A DNA stretch of 64,000 bases from Chryseobacterium tagetis (GTDB lineage: Bacteria > Bacteroidota > Bacteroidia > Flavobacteriales > Weeksellaceae): assembly GCF_016735585.2 (NCBI RefSeq), contig NZ_JAERSE020000003.1, forward strand, positions 124,001-188,000, in the 5' to 3' direction. Of the stretch, positions 24,077-32,273 are shown piece after piece. A model generated the notes under the pieces. The model did no database searches, was not told the origin of the DNA, and saw only the letters and a program-made list of their open reading frames with translations. A program made the translations under genes and the position numbers. Each line of letters opens with the position of its first letter. Position 1 is the first letter of the stretch.

Positions 24077-24616
24077 ATGAAACTAGACACCGAAAGATTA
24101 CAATTAAAAGAAATCAACGAAAGTCATGTTGATGACATTCTGAAAATCAGAAGCAATGAAGTCATCAATCAATTCGTGCAGAGAAATTCTCCGAAAAACA
24201 ATTATGATGCGCTTCAGTTTATTTTAACCATAAAAGAACGAACTAAAGATAATCAATCTTTTTATTGGGGAATTTCGCTTAAAAATCAATCCAATCTGAT
24301 CGGAACCATCTGCCTGTATAATTTTTCTGAAGACCGGACTGTCGCAGAAGTTGGCTACGAATTATTACCGGATTATCACAGACAGGGAATCATGTCAGAA
24401 GCGTTGGAGACTGTTTTAAATTTTGGTTTTAATGATTTGCATTTGCAGGAAATTGTCGCAATGACCAATAAGTTTAACGAAAATTCGAAAGGTCTTCTTT
24501 TAAAATATGATTTCGTATTGCAAGAAGGAGTAGAAGATGAAGGCTTTCCTGATAATTTAGTTTTTAGTCTGAAAAATGAAGACTTCATCTGTCATGTTGA
24601 TGAAGGAAGAATCTAA
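24077..24616 (+). CDS. GNAT family N-acetyltransferase (RimJ/RimL type)
   Basis: A 179-residue acetyl-CoA-dependent acetyltransferase. It starts with the group-typical TERLQLKEINESHVDDI, has VAEVGYELLPDYHRQGIMSEAL (acetyl-CoA binding; quoted in part as YHRQGIMSEA), then LHLQEIVAMTNKFNENSKGLL. The RimJ/RimL-like group acetylates protein N-termini or small amines; the substrate here cannot be told. It appears to be a single-gene unit. Confidence 0.88.
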   Translation: MKLDTERLQLKEINESHVDDILKIRSNEVINQFVQRNSPKNNYDALQFILTIKERTKDNQSFYWGISLKNQSNLIGTICLYNFSEDRTVAEVGYELLPDYHRQGIMSEALETVLNFGFNDLHLQEIVAMTNKFNENSKGLLLKYDFVLQEGVEDEGFPDNLVFSLKNEDFICHVDEGRI

Positions 24617-24647
24617 ATTTTTTATTCACTAAATTTGTCGTTTAATA

Positions 24648-24686
24648 GAGATTCTTCACTACGCTCTGCTTCGTTCAGAATGACAA
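24648..24686. repeat. REP-like unit
   Basis: Begins GAGATTCTTCACTACG and ends CGTTCAGAATGACAA, the reverse orientation of the units at 34 and 6536, between the GNAT and ung genes. Confidence 0.6.
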
Positions 24687-24741
24687 GCAGAGGTATTTGA
24701 ATTTTCAAATTAAATGATTCTCAAATTTTCAAATTGATTAT

Positions 24742-25383
24742 ATGACCTGGACAGAAATATTAGCACCTATAAAAAGTACTCCCTATTTTACCAATCTTTG
24801 GGAAAAAGTAAAACAGGAATACGCAACGACAAAAGTTTTTCCGCCAAAAAATCAGATTTTCAGAGCGTTGGAAATTACGCCTTTCGAAGATGTTGAGGTA
24901 GTGATTATCGGGCAGGATCCTTATCATAATGATTTTCAGGCGAATGGTTTATGTTTTTCTGTTTCTGAACAGGTGACTGCACCTCCGTCTCTTAAAAATA
25001 TATTCATTGAATTAAAAGAAGATTTAGGAATTGTAAGAACTTCCAAAGAGCTTGACGACTGGGGAAAACAAGGCGTTTTATTGTTGAATGCAACTTTAAC
25101 GGTTCGTGCACATACTCCGAATTCGCACAAAGATTTGGGTTGGGAAACATTTACAAATTATATTATCAAAGAAATTTCAGATAAGAAAGAAAATGTAGTT
25201 TTTGTATTGTGGGGCGCATTTGCACAAAAAAAAGCCGAACTCATCGATCCGGCTAAACATTTTATCTTAAAGTCTGCGCATCCGTCACCGTTTTCTGTGT
25301 ACAGAGGGTTTTTCGGAAGCAAGCCTTTTTCAAAAATTAATGAATATCTTGTTTCAAAAGGGAAGAAACCTATTTCGTGGTAG
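24742..25383 (+). CDS. ung: Uracil-DNA glycosylase
   Basis: Family 1 uracil-DNA glycosylase of 213 residues, which removes uracil from DNA at the start of base excision repair. The catalytic-water motif GQDPYH is at 57-62 with D59, LLLNATLTV binds the base region, and HPSPFSVYRGF (H180) is the second catalytic block. Length is normal. Its 3' end overlaps the convergent lipoprotein gene by 14 nt. Confidence 0.97.
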   Translation: MTWTEILAPIKSTPYFTNLWEKVKQEYATTKVFPPKNQIFRALEITPFEDVEVVIIGQDPYHNDFQANGLCFSVSEQVTAPPSLKNIFIELKEDLGIVRTSKELDDWGKQGVLLLNATLTVRAHTPNSHKDLGWETFTNYIIKEISDKKENVVFVLWGAFAQKKAELIDPAKHFILKSAHPSPFSVYRGFFGSKPFSKINEYLVSKGKKPISW

Positions 25384-25867
25384 GATTTTCTCCTGCTTTT
25401 TTGATGGTGATTCCTATTTTGTATTTTCCGTTTAAGACTTTTGTTCCTTCTGCTGCATTGGGATAGGGCTGAACATCCACTAAGGAAATAGTATACCCAT
25501 TGAAGGTGGCAGATTGGTTATAGTTTTTAGCTTTATTATCTGCACTTGCGAGATTTAAAGTCATTGGTCGGGTGGTGGTTCCCATTACTTCAACCTGTGC
25601 TACTGCAACTCCGGCCCAAATACAGTTCACATCTTTCGGACAACGACTGTCTTCAGAAATCCCTTTGAAAGTAACATTCATTTGCTGTTCTTTCAGGAAT
25701 TTGTTTCCACCTTCATTGAAGTAGATGATCTCTGTGTCTTTCTGGGTTACTTTTGTTATTCCGGTTTCGTCAACGTTCACTTTTGTTGAGGTTTTGGTTT
25801 CTTTTTGAGCATTACAGTTGATTAAAAACAATAATCCCAAGCTGAATATAAGGGTTTTATATAACAT
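25370..25867 (-). CDS. Small lipoprotein with RCP...CxWAG motif
   Basis: A 165-residue predicted lipoprotein with lipobox-like FLINC and the cysteine at about 18. The mature domain contains DSRCPKDVNCIWAGVAVAQV, with a probable disulphide between the two cysteines, then beta-rich sequence ending in a basic tail. This motif recurs in Bacteroidota hypothetical proteins of unknown function. It lies 11 nt after the DUF456 gene in an apparent operon. Confidence 0.75.
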   Translation of the reverse strand: MLYKTLIFSLGLLFLINCNAQKETKTSTKVNVDETGITKVTQKDTEIIYFNEGGNKFLKEQQMNVTFKGISEDSRCPKDVNCIWAGVAVAQVEVMGTTTRPMTLNLASADNKAKNYNQSATFNGYTISLVDVQPYPNAAEGTKVLNGKYKIGITIKKAGENPTTK

Positions 25868-25878
25868 AATTTTCTTTA

Positions 25879-26370
25879 TTAAATAATATTGAGCATATCT
25901 AACACTACCACCAAAAACATTGCCACACCTACCACAAAACTGAAACCTGTTCCGTAAATAAATCCAACGAAAGCTCCTTTTGTTGATTTTAGGGCTTTAT
26001 TCATGTCTTTACTGTCGTGTAATAATTCTCCAATAAAAACTCCGACAAACATCCCGATTAGAAAACCTAGCGGAATAGGTAAAAACATCCCTATAATAGT
26101 TCCTACTACAGATCCGATGCTTCCCCAACGGGTTCCGCCATATTTTTTTGTTGTTTTTGCAGGGATTACATAGCTTAAAACTACAGAAACTGCTGTTAAG
26201 ATTCCGAAAGCCCAGATATAAATCATGGGTAGGTCAGAATCTGTGCCGAATTTATAAATTAATAATCCGCAAATGCTCAGTAATAATCCGGGTAGAACGG
26301 GTAAAAAGGTTCCTAAAATTCCTATGATTAATAAAATCAGGCAGAGAATATTGATTAATGCTGTATCCAT
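25879..26370 (-). CDS. DUF456 domain membrane protein
   Basis: A 163-residue protein with about four to five membrane helices and glycine-rich turns, matching DUF456: LPVLPGLLLSICGLLIY, YGGTRWGSIGSVVGTIIG and PLGFLIGMFVGVFIGEL. Function is unknown. First gene of a two-gene operon with the small lipoprotein. Confidence 0.85.
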   Translation of the reverse strand: MDTALINILCLILLIIGILGTFLPVLPGLLLSICGLLIYKFGTDSDLPMIYIWAFGILTAVSVVLSYVIPAKTTKKYGGTRWGSIGSVVGTIIGMFLPIPLGFLIGMFVGVFIGELLHDSKDMNKALKSTKGAFVGFIYGTGFSFVVGVAMFLVVVLDMLNII

Positions 26371-26391
26371 TTCTTTAATTGTCTATGCAAG

Positions 26392-26425
26392 ATATAAAAA
26401 AGTGGCTTTGTTAAAAAGCCACTTC
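26392..26425 (-). terminator. Rho-independent terminator
   Basis: A 9-bp stem (AGTGGCTTT / AAAGCCACT) with a short loop; the minus strand continues with a T-run. It ends the lipoprotein gene at 26455-27639. Confidence 0.85.
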
Positions 26426-26454
26426 GCATGTTTACACTACGTTTATGATTGAGA

Positions 26455-27639
26455 CTAAAGATTTAAGATCACATATTGTAAAATAACGCCTGCATTTCCA
26501 ATGTTTCCTGAAGCATGATTATGGAAAGTCGTATAATAGATATATCCGCTTGTTGAAGATCCTGAGCAAGGTCCTACTGTTGCTCCCAATGCAACTAAAT
26601 AAGGAACCAAAGCCTGAGGAACCGAAAGGCTGATCTGGATATTTCCCGGAAGCGTAATGCAAACCGTCACAAATGTTGTTGTTGGAGCATTTCCAATCGG
26701 TAGAGTTGTTGTACCTGTTGCTGTAAAATGGTTGGTTCTGATCATTAAAGCATCGTTTGTAGAGGTTTCTTTCACTAAAACCTCCCAGTAAGCCGGATCG
26801 TAATTGATTATTTTTTGCCAGGCCGTTAAGTCAAAATCAATATTAAGTGTATTGAATCCTAAAGCAGTCGTAAGTCCTGCATTATTTACTGTAGCGCCTA
26901 CCATTCCAACTGTTCCGATGTTTTTAGAACAAAGTTTGGTGTCAGGTACAAATCCTCCGGCCAGCGAACAATTGTTGGTATTGGTTGTTCCGCCGACTAA
27001 GTAGGCAACATCCCAGTCTGAAGCGTAAATACTTCCTCCGTTGGCAACGAAAGTGGCCAGATTGGTATCAATTGTTGCAAAAAGCGCTGGGTTTGAAGAG
27101 TAGTTATTTCTTGAACCGCAGTTTAGAAAAATAATATCATATTGTGCAATTGTGGCCAGATTGGCAAGATCGTTATTGGTTATTTCGGTAGCTGTGTAAC
27201 CTAAGGTCTGTATAATATCTTCAATCTTGTCATAAGTACCTTTTACGTAAGCAATTTTTGCCACCTGATTCAGCTTGGTTTGGCTTACATCAAGATTTAA
27301 AGTTTCATTATTTTTTACGGTTGCAGAAATTTCCGTACGGAAGTTACTTCCATTTCCGGTCTGTATGTAAATAGTGTGGTTTCCAACAGGGGCATCCAAT
27401 GTGAATTTTCCATCTGAGTCCGATGTCGTGTAGTAGATTTTATACTTCTCATCAAATGTAAAAACTGAGGCCCCTCCAATAGGCTTGGTTCCGTTTTGTG
27501 ATAGTACTGTTCCTGAAAGTTTTCCGGTCTGGATAACCGTGGAAGGATTTTCATCAAGAGTGGTCATTGATTCATCTCCTTTACAATTAATTAAAAGTGT
27601 GAATACACACAACAGAATAAATAAGTAGTGTTTTCTCAT
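26455..27639 (-). CDS. Lipoprotein with carboxypeptidase-regulatory-like domain
   Basis: A 394-residue predicted lipoprotein with LLINC as lipobox (cysteine about 19). Residues about 42-115 form a carboxypeptidase regulatory-like beta-sandwich (GKLSGTVLSQNGTKPIGGASV ... DGKFTLDAPVGNHTIYI, quoted in pieces). The middle domain (about 127-290: KIAYVKGTYDKIEDII, YDIIFLNCGSRN, GGSIYASDWDVAYLV) resembles a class I glutamine-amidotransferase or ThuA-like fold. The catalytic role, if any, is unknown. TACATTTG at 27672-27679 (minus) is a likely -7 box. Confidence 0.75.
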   Translation of the reverse strand: MRKHYLFILLCVFTLLINCKGDESMTTLDENPSTVIQTGKLSGTVLSQNGTKPIGGASVFTFDEKYKIYYTTSDSDGKFTLDAPVGNHTIYIQTGNGSNFRTEISATVKNNETLNLDVSQTKLNQVAKIAYVKGTYDKIEDIIQTLGYTATEITNNDLANLATIAQYDIIFLNCGSRNNYSSNPALFATIDTNLATFVANGGSIYASDWDVAYLVGGTTNTNNCSLAGGFVPDTKLCSKNIGTVGMVGATVNNAGLTTALGFNTLNIDFDLTAWQKIINYDPAYWEVLVKETSTNDALMIRTNHFTATGTTTLPIGNAPTTTFVTVCITLPGNIQISLSVPQALVPYLVALGATVGPCSGSSTSGYIYYTTFHNHASGNIGNAGVILQYVILNL

Positions 27640-27671
27640 ATGTCTTTGATTTTGATTTGTTTAGTTTTACT

Positions 27672-27679
27672 CAAATGTA
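27672..27679 (-). promoter_or_regulatory. Candidate -7 box TACATTTG
   Basis: TAnnTTTG match on the minus strand, 32 nt before the lipoprotein ATG; a TTG lies 15 nt further upstream. Confidence 0.45.
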
Positions 27680-27888
27680 AATAATTAATTAATACAAAAC
27701 TGTTAAATGTGTAAATATTTTTTCAATAATTAATTTATATTGTTTATTTTTAGTTAAATTTTTATTTGTTTATCGTTGTTGTAGTGAATTTGATATTTTT
27801 CAATCATTTAAATTAAATGTTGAAGAATAATCAATTTTGGGATGAAAATTGATAGAAAAATTGTAATAAAACTCAGTCTTAATTTTCC

Positions 27889-27896
27889 TAAATTTG
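27889..27896 (+). promoter_or_regulatory. Candidate -7 box TAAATTTG before MscS gene
   Basis: TAnnTTTG match, 5 nt before the ATG at 27902. The nearest TTG (27861) is 25 nt away, slightly long. Confidence 0.4.
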
Positions 27897-27901
27897 CTGT
27901 G

Positions 27902-29170
27902 ATGAATGATCAACTACAAGAAACAAGAAACTTTATACAGGATCTCAGCGATCAGCTTTATATTTATATAAGCAAGATCTCGCCTGCCGGTTTTGACTGG
28001 ATCGTTCATATGATTGTGAAACTGGCATTACTTATTGCTCTGTTTTTACTGGTAGACTTTATATTAAAGCCTGTTATTAATTTTATCTTCCGTTTTTTTC
28101 AGAATGAAAAAAAATATCCGGTCATTAAATCCATTTATGAGTCGAGAGTCAGTAACTCTGTAGCTCATTTTATTGCTCTGGGTGTAGTTGCAAGTCTGCA
28201 GGCATTTATATTTCCTCCGAAAGCAATCCCATTGACTAATACATTTATCAGCCGGTCAATTAACTTAGGGGTTGTTTTGATTTTTGCGGGAATGTTGTAT
28301 CGAAGTTTGACAGCTTTTAGAAATTATTTTAGCATCAAACAGGATTTTTACAAGATCATGGCGCTGAATGCTATTTCGGAAACAATGAAGATTCTCGGGA
28401 TTTTTATTTTCTCAATTGTCGGGATCTGTGTTATTTTTGGGATCAAAGGAACGACTATTGTAGGAAGCTTAGGAGCAATTACAGCCGTTTTGGTGTTGGT
28501 TTTCAGAGATACTATTTTAGGCTTTGTAACAGGTATTCACGTGGCAACTTCTAAAAACATGAAAGTCGGCGACTGGATCGGAATTCCTAAATATAATCTG
28601 GAAGGAACAATAGAAGATATCACTCTGCTTACGACCAGAATTCAGAGTTTTGATAAAACAGTTTCTACAATTCCTACGTACGATTTGATGAGTACGGAGG
28701 TGAAAAACCTTCAGGTGATGTCTGAAAGCAATACCCGAAGAATTAAAAAATCTATTATTTTCAATATTAAATCATTTAAGTTTTTAGATGATGAAATGTT
28801 TAATAAGTTGCTGGAAATTAATTTGCTGAAAGACTATCTTTTACGAAAAAAAGATGAGTTGGATGAGCAGAGAAGCAGCATGACCCATTCAGACAAAATA
28901 ATTAATGGGAAACAGCTTACCAATATTGGAACTTTTAGAAAATATGCTTACGAATATCTAAGAAACAATAAAAATATCGACCAGTCGGAAACAGTCTTGG
29001 TAAGACAAATGGAAATCACATCACAAGGATTGCCTTTGGAAATCTACTGTTTTACCAACGATTCAAAATGGGAACATTTTGAGCAGATTCAGTCAGATAT
29101 TTTTGATCATCTGTTAGTCGCTTCTAAGGAATTTGATCTGGAAGTGATGCAGGTTAATATTAAAATTTAA
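27902..29170 (+). CDS. Mechanosensitive ion channel, MscS family
   Basis: Inner-membrane protein of 422 residues with N-terminal helices and the MscS core: a pore-lining segment ending GSLGAITAVLVLVFRDTILG, then the beta-domain (MKVGDWIGIPKYNLEGTIEDI) and an alpha/beta C-terminal domain. MscS channels release solutes on hypo-osmotic shock. The frame can start 20 codons earlier at 27842, but a promoter-like box at 27889-27896 makes 27902 more likely. pdxJ follows 18 nt downstream. Confidence 0.87.
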   Translation: MNDQLQETRNFIQDLSDQLYIYISKISPAGFDWIVHMIVKLALLIALFLLVDFILKPVINFIFRFFQNEKKYPVIKSIYESRVSNSVAHFIALGVVASLQAFIFPPKAIPLTNTFISRSINLGVVLIFAGMLYRSLTAFRNYFSIKQDFYKIMALNAISETMKILGIFIFSIVGICVIFGIKGTTIVGSLGAITAVLVLVFRDTILGFVTGIHVATSKNMKVGDWIGIPKYNLEGTIEDITLLTTRIQSFDKTVSTIPTYDLMSTEVKNLQVMSESNTRRIKKSIIFNIKSFKFLDDEMFNKLLEINLLKDYLLRKKDELDEQRSSMTHSDKIINGKQLTNIGTFRKYAYEYLRNNKNIDQSETVLVRQMEITSQGLPLEIYCFTNDSKWEHFEQIQSDIFDHLLVASKEFDLEVMQVNIKI

Positions 29171-29188
29171 AAATTTAAAAATTTAAAA

Positions 29189-29908
29189 ATGACAAAACTA
29201 AGTGTCAATATCAATAAAATTGCGACATTGAGAAATGCAAGAGGAGGCGAAACGCCAAGTGTGACAGAAGCAGCTGTGAAAATTCAGGAATTCGGCGGAC
29301 AGGGAATCACGATTCACCCAAGACCGGACGAAAGACACATTACCAGAAAAGATGTTTATGATCTGAAACCTTTGGTAATTACTGAATTCAATATTGAAGG
29401 AAATCCTCATCGTCCGTTTATCGATATGGTTTTAGAAGTAAAGCCGGAGCAGGTGACTTTGGTTCCGGATGCGGATGATGCGATTACTTCAAATGCAGGT
29501 TGGGATACTGTAAAACATTTAAGTTTTCTTACCGAAATCATTGCTGAATTTAAAAATGCAGGAATCCGTACTTCTATTTTCTTAGATCCAAATCCAGAGT
29601 TGGTAGAATATGCGGCTAAAACCGGTGCGGACAGAATTGAATTATATACGGAAGCTTACGCAAAAAACTATCCGCTAAATAAAGAATTGGCTATTAAACC
29701 TTATTATGAAACAGCTGTGGTTGCTGCTGATTATGGATTGGGTTTAAATGCAGGTCATGATTTAAGCCTAGACAATTTAAAATATTTTGCAGACAATATC
29801 CCGAATTTGTTAGAAGTTTCCATTGGTCATGCTTTGGTCTCTGAAGCACTATATATGGGATTGGAAAATACGGTTCAGGCGTATTTGAAAAGATTGGCTA
29901 AATGGTAA
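29189..29908 (+). CDS. pdxJ: Pyridoxine 5'-phosphate synthase
   Basis: A 239-residue TIM-barrel enzyme that condenses 1-deoxyxylulose 5-phosphate with 3-amino-2-oxopropyl phosphate, the last ring-forming step of DXP-dependent vitamin B6 synthesis. Signature segments are LSVNINKIATLRNARGG, GITIHPRPDERHI, NIEGNP, QVTLVPDADD and EVSIGHALVSEAL. Length and order match the family. It directly follows the MscS gene; three TTTAAAAA tandem units fill the 18-nt gap and the ribosome-binding area. Confidence 0.97.
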   Translation: MTKLSVNINKIATLRNARGGETPSVTEAAVKIQEFGGQGITIHPRPDERHITRKDVYDLKPLVITEFNIEGNPHRPFIDMVLEVKPEQVTLVPDADDAITSNAGWDTVKHLSFLTEIIAEFKNAGIRTSIFLDPNPELVEYAAKTGADRIELYTEAYAKNYPLNKELAIKPYYETAVVAADYGLGLNAGHDLSLDNLKYFADNIPNLLEVSIGHALVSEALYMGLENTVQAYLKRLAKW

Positions 29909-29910
29909 AA

Positions 29911-29993
29911 AGGCTGGAAGCCGAAAGTCCGAAGATGGAAGTTTAAAACGGCATACATTAAACCTCCGACTTCCATCATCCAACCTCCAACCT
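29911..29993. repeat. Long imperfect inverted repeat
   Basis: Arms of about 36 nt (29911-29946 and 29958-29993), rich in GGAAG/CTTCC words, with an 11-nt loop. It would form a long hairpin between pdxJ and the esterase gene. No gene in it. Confidence 0.5.
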
Positions 29994-30007
29994 AAAAATT
30001 GATACTT

Positions 30008-30787
30008 ATGGAAATTTTAAATTCAAAAATATTTGGCGAAAACCTTTCGTCTACACCACTTTTAGTATTTCACGGGTTATTTGGAATGCTTGATAACTGG
30101 GGGAGCTTCGGGAAAGATCTGGGAGAGTTTATACCGGTTCATCTTCTTGACTTGAGAAATCACGGAAGAAGTTTTCATTCTGAAAATATGTCTCATGATG
30201 ATTTAGCGGATGATATTGCTAACTATATGAATCATTATGGAATGGAGAAAGCTTTTGTTCTGGGGCATTCTTTAGGTGGAAAAGCGGTGATGCAGTTTGC
30301 GATAAAATACCCTGAAAAAGTGGAAAAACTTATTGTGGTTGATATTTCTCCGAAAGCATACCCTCCACATCATCAGGGAATTATTAAAGCCTTAGAAACC
30401 GTTGATTTCAATACAGTGGGTTCAAGAAATGATGTAGAAGCAGTTTTAAGCCAGTATATTCCTGAAAGATCTACCATTCAGTTTCTTACAAAAAACCTGT
30501 ATTGGGATGAAAATAAAAAATTAAACTGGAGATTCAACCTTAAAACACTTTCGGAAAAGTATAATGAATTTGTCTCCAATGCTATAAAATATGGAGTGTT
30601 TGACGGTGAAGCTCTTTTTATTGCGGGTGAAAAATCAAATTATATTCTTCCACAGGATCATTTTGCGATAAAACAGCAGTTTCCTAAAGCTCAGTTTGTC
30701 ACCGTTAAAAATGCGGCGCATTGGGTTCAGGCAGATAATCCTGTCGACTTTATGACGGTGGTTAAAGACTTTTTGCAAATTAATTAA
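30008..30787 (+). CDS. Alpha/beta hydrolase, YbfF-like esterase
   Basis: A 259-residue alpha/beta hydrolase. The nucleophile elbow GHSLGG carries the catalytic serine; LVFHGLFGMLDNWG forms the oxyanion region; the acidic residue and final histidine (AAHWVQADNP) complete the triad. Closest in style to YbfF-type esterases, which cleave small esters or acyl-CoA; the natural substrate is unknown. The ATG at 30008 is preferred to a TTG 9 nt earlier. Confidence 0.85.
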   Translation: MEILNSKIFGENLSSTPLLVFHGLFGMLDNWGSFGKDLGEFIPVHLLDLRNHGRSFHSENMSHDDLADDIANYMNHYGMEKAFVLGHSLGGKAVMQFAIKYPEKVEKLIVVDISPKAYPPHHQGIIKALETVDFNTVGSRNDVEAVLSQYIPERSTIQFLTKNLYWDENKKLNWRFNLKTLSEKYNEFVSNAIKYGVFDGEALFIAGEKSNYILPQDHFAIKQQFPKAQFVTVKNAAHWVQADNPVDFMTVVKDFLQIN

Positions 30788-30926
30788 TCTCACTGTAAAA
30801 GAATTAATCTTTGTTAAAGTTTTCTTAAAAACCTATTTTATTCTTTAATGTGGGAAAAAAGATGTAAATTAGTTTTGTTGAAAATTTAAAAATAATCTTT
30901 TATTGTAATTGAAAATAAACAAAATA

Positions 30927-31041
30927 TTGATTTTATTTAGCAAAAATACATTAGCAGTGTCGGAGATTATGAAAATTTATAAGTAGGACATATTAACAAA
31001 TTATATTTTATAGGGAACTTAGTGATAAGTTTCCTTTTTTT
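30927..31041 (+). ncRNA. Possible small RNA or short leader with terminator
   Basis: In the 472-nt gap 30788-31259: TTG (30927-30929), 17 nt, TACATTAG (30947-30954, one mismatch to TAnnTTTG), then about 55 nt, then a 10-bp hairpin with GTGA loop and T-run (31012-31041). This would give a transcript of roughly 80 nt with only a 5-codon ORF (ATG at 30969). No known RNA family recognised. The rest of the gap shows nothing convincing. Confidence 0.35.
31012..31041 (+). terminator. Terminator hairpin with GTGA loop
   Basis: A 10-bp stem (AGGGAACTTA / TAAGTTTCCT, one G-T pair) with a GTGA loop, then T-run; 225 nt after the esterase stop. Confidence 0.75.
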
Positions 31042-31259
31042 TGTGTTTAATATCTGAAATTTCTTTACATCTGCATATTGAAAAGTGCTTTCCAATATGG
31101 GGTAGTATTTTCATAAATATGACTAATTATTCTTATTATATGTTTTAAAAATCGCAAATTTGCAACAGGTAATTTTTTATCAATTCTTTTATTGAAAATG
31201 AAGACTTACCAATTGAAAATATTATCATAATTTAGCCAGCAATCAAGTAAAAATAACCG

Positions 31260-32273
31260 ATGGTTTTTGTAACGGGTGCAACCGGAATTTTAGGCAGGAT
31301 AATTGTTTTGGAACTTCTTAAAAAGGGAAAAAATGTACGCGCTGCTAAAAGGCCGACAAGCAATTTAAATGAAGTACAACATTCGTATACTTATTATACG
31401 GAAAACCCCGATGATTTCTTTAATAAAATTGAATGGGTAAATGTAGATTTTGATGACATCCATTCGCTTCAGAATGCTTTGAGAGAGGTGGAGGAAGTAT
31501 ATCATTGCGCCGCAAAAGTGAGTTTTCATCCCAAAGATGAAAAAGAAATGTATCATACAAATGTAAAAGGTACAGAAAATCTGTTATATGCTTGTGACAG
31601 TTCTGGTGTGAAAAAATTTCTCCATGTAAGTTCAATTGCTGTGCTGGATACCTTTAATGAAAAAGGAGAACTGGACGAAGCATCCGATTTTAATCCTAAA
31701 GAAGAACATTCTGCTTACGCCATTTCCAAACATCTTTCTGAAATGGAAATATGGAGAGCCTCTGCAGAAGGATTGAATACCATTATCATAAATCCCGGAA
31801 TGATCGTAGGAAGCGGGAACTGGGGAAACAGCAGTGGAGATATTTTTCCGACTTTTGAAAAAAACGGTTTTACATTTTCCGGAGGAACGAGCTATGTAGA
31901 TGTAAGAGATGTGGCTAAAATTGCCATTGAACTGATGGAAAAAAATGCTTTCGGAGAGCGGTTTATTCTGATCTCTGAAAATAAAAGATATGCTGAATTA
32001 GGACATCAGATCCGATCAACATTAGGATTGAAAAATGCTAAAATCCTTTCAAAATTTCAATTGAACATCGGCAGATTAGCCAATATTCTTTTCGGATGGT
32101 TGATTCCGTCATTGAGGATTATTACTAAATCTAATATTGAGGCTATATCAGCATTGAATGTGATTTCAAACCAGAAAATCACAAAAAAACTTGATTATCA
32201 GTTTATCCCGTTAACGGAAAGTATTGATTTTCATTTGAAGAATTATATTAACGACAAAAAGCAGAAGAAATAA
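31260..32273 (+). CDS. NAD-dependent epimerase/dehydratase family protein
   Basis: A 337-residue extended short-chain dehydrogenase. The NAD(P)-binding GATGILG (G6, G9, G12) and the catalytic YAISK (Y153, K157) are intact, with a serine in HVSSIA. The C-terminal lobe has no recognisable substrate motif; relatives act on nucleotide sugars, sterols or polyketide intermediates. Its stop is immediately followed by the acyl-CoA ligase ATG, so the two are translated together and may act on the same lipid. Confidence 0.85.
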   Translation: MVFVTGATGILGRIIVLELLKKGKNVRAAKRPTSNLNEVQHSYTYYTENPDDFFNKIEWVNVDFDDIHSLQNALREVEEVYHCAAKVSFHPKDEKEMYHTNVKGTENLLYACDSSGVKKFLHVSSIAVLDTFNEKGELDEASDFNPKEEHSAYAISKHLSEMEIWRASAEGLNTIIINPGMIVGSGNWGNSSGDIFPTFEKNGFTFSGGTSYVDVRDVAKIAIELMEKNAFGERFILISENKRYAELGHQIRSTLGLKNAKILSKFQLNIGRLANILFGWLIPSLRIITKSNIEAISALNVISNQKITKKLDYQFIPLTESIDFHLKNYINDKKQKK

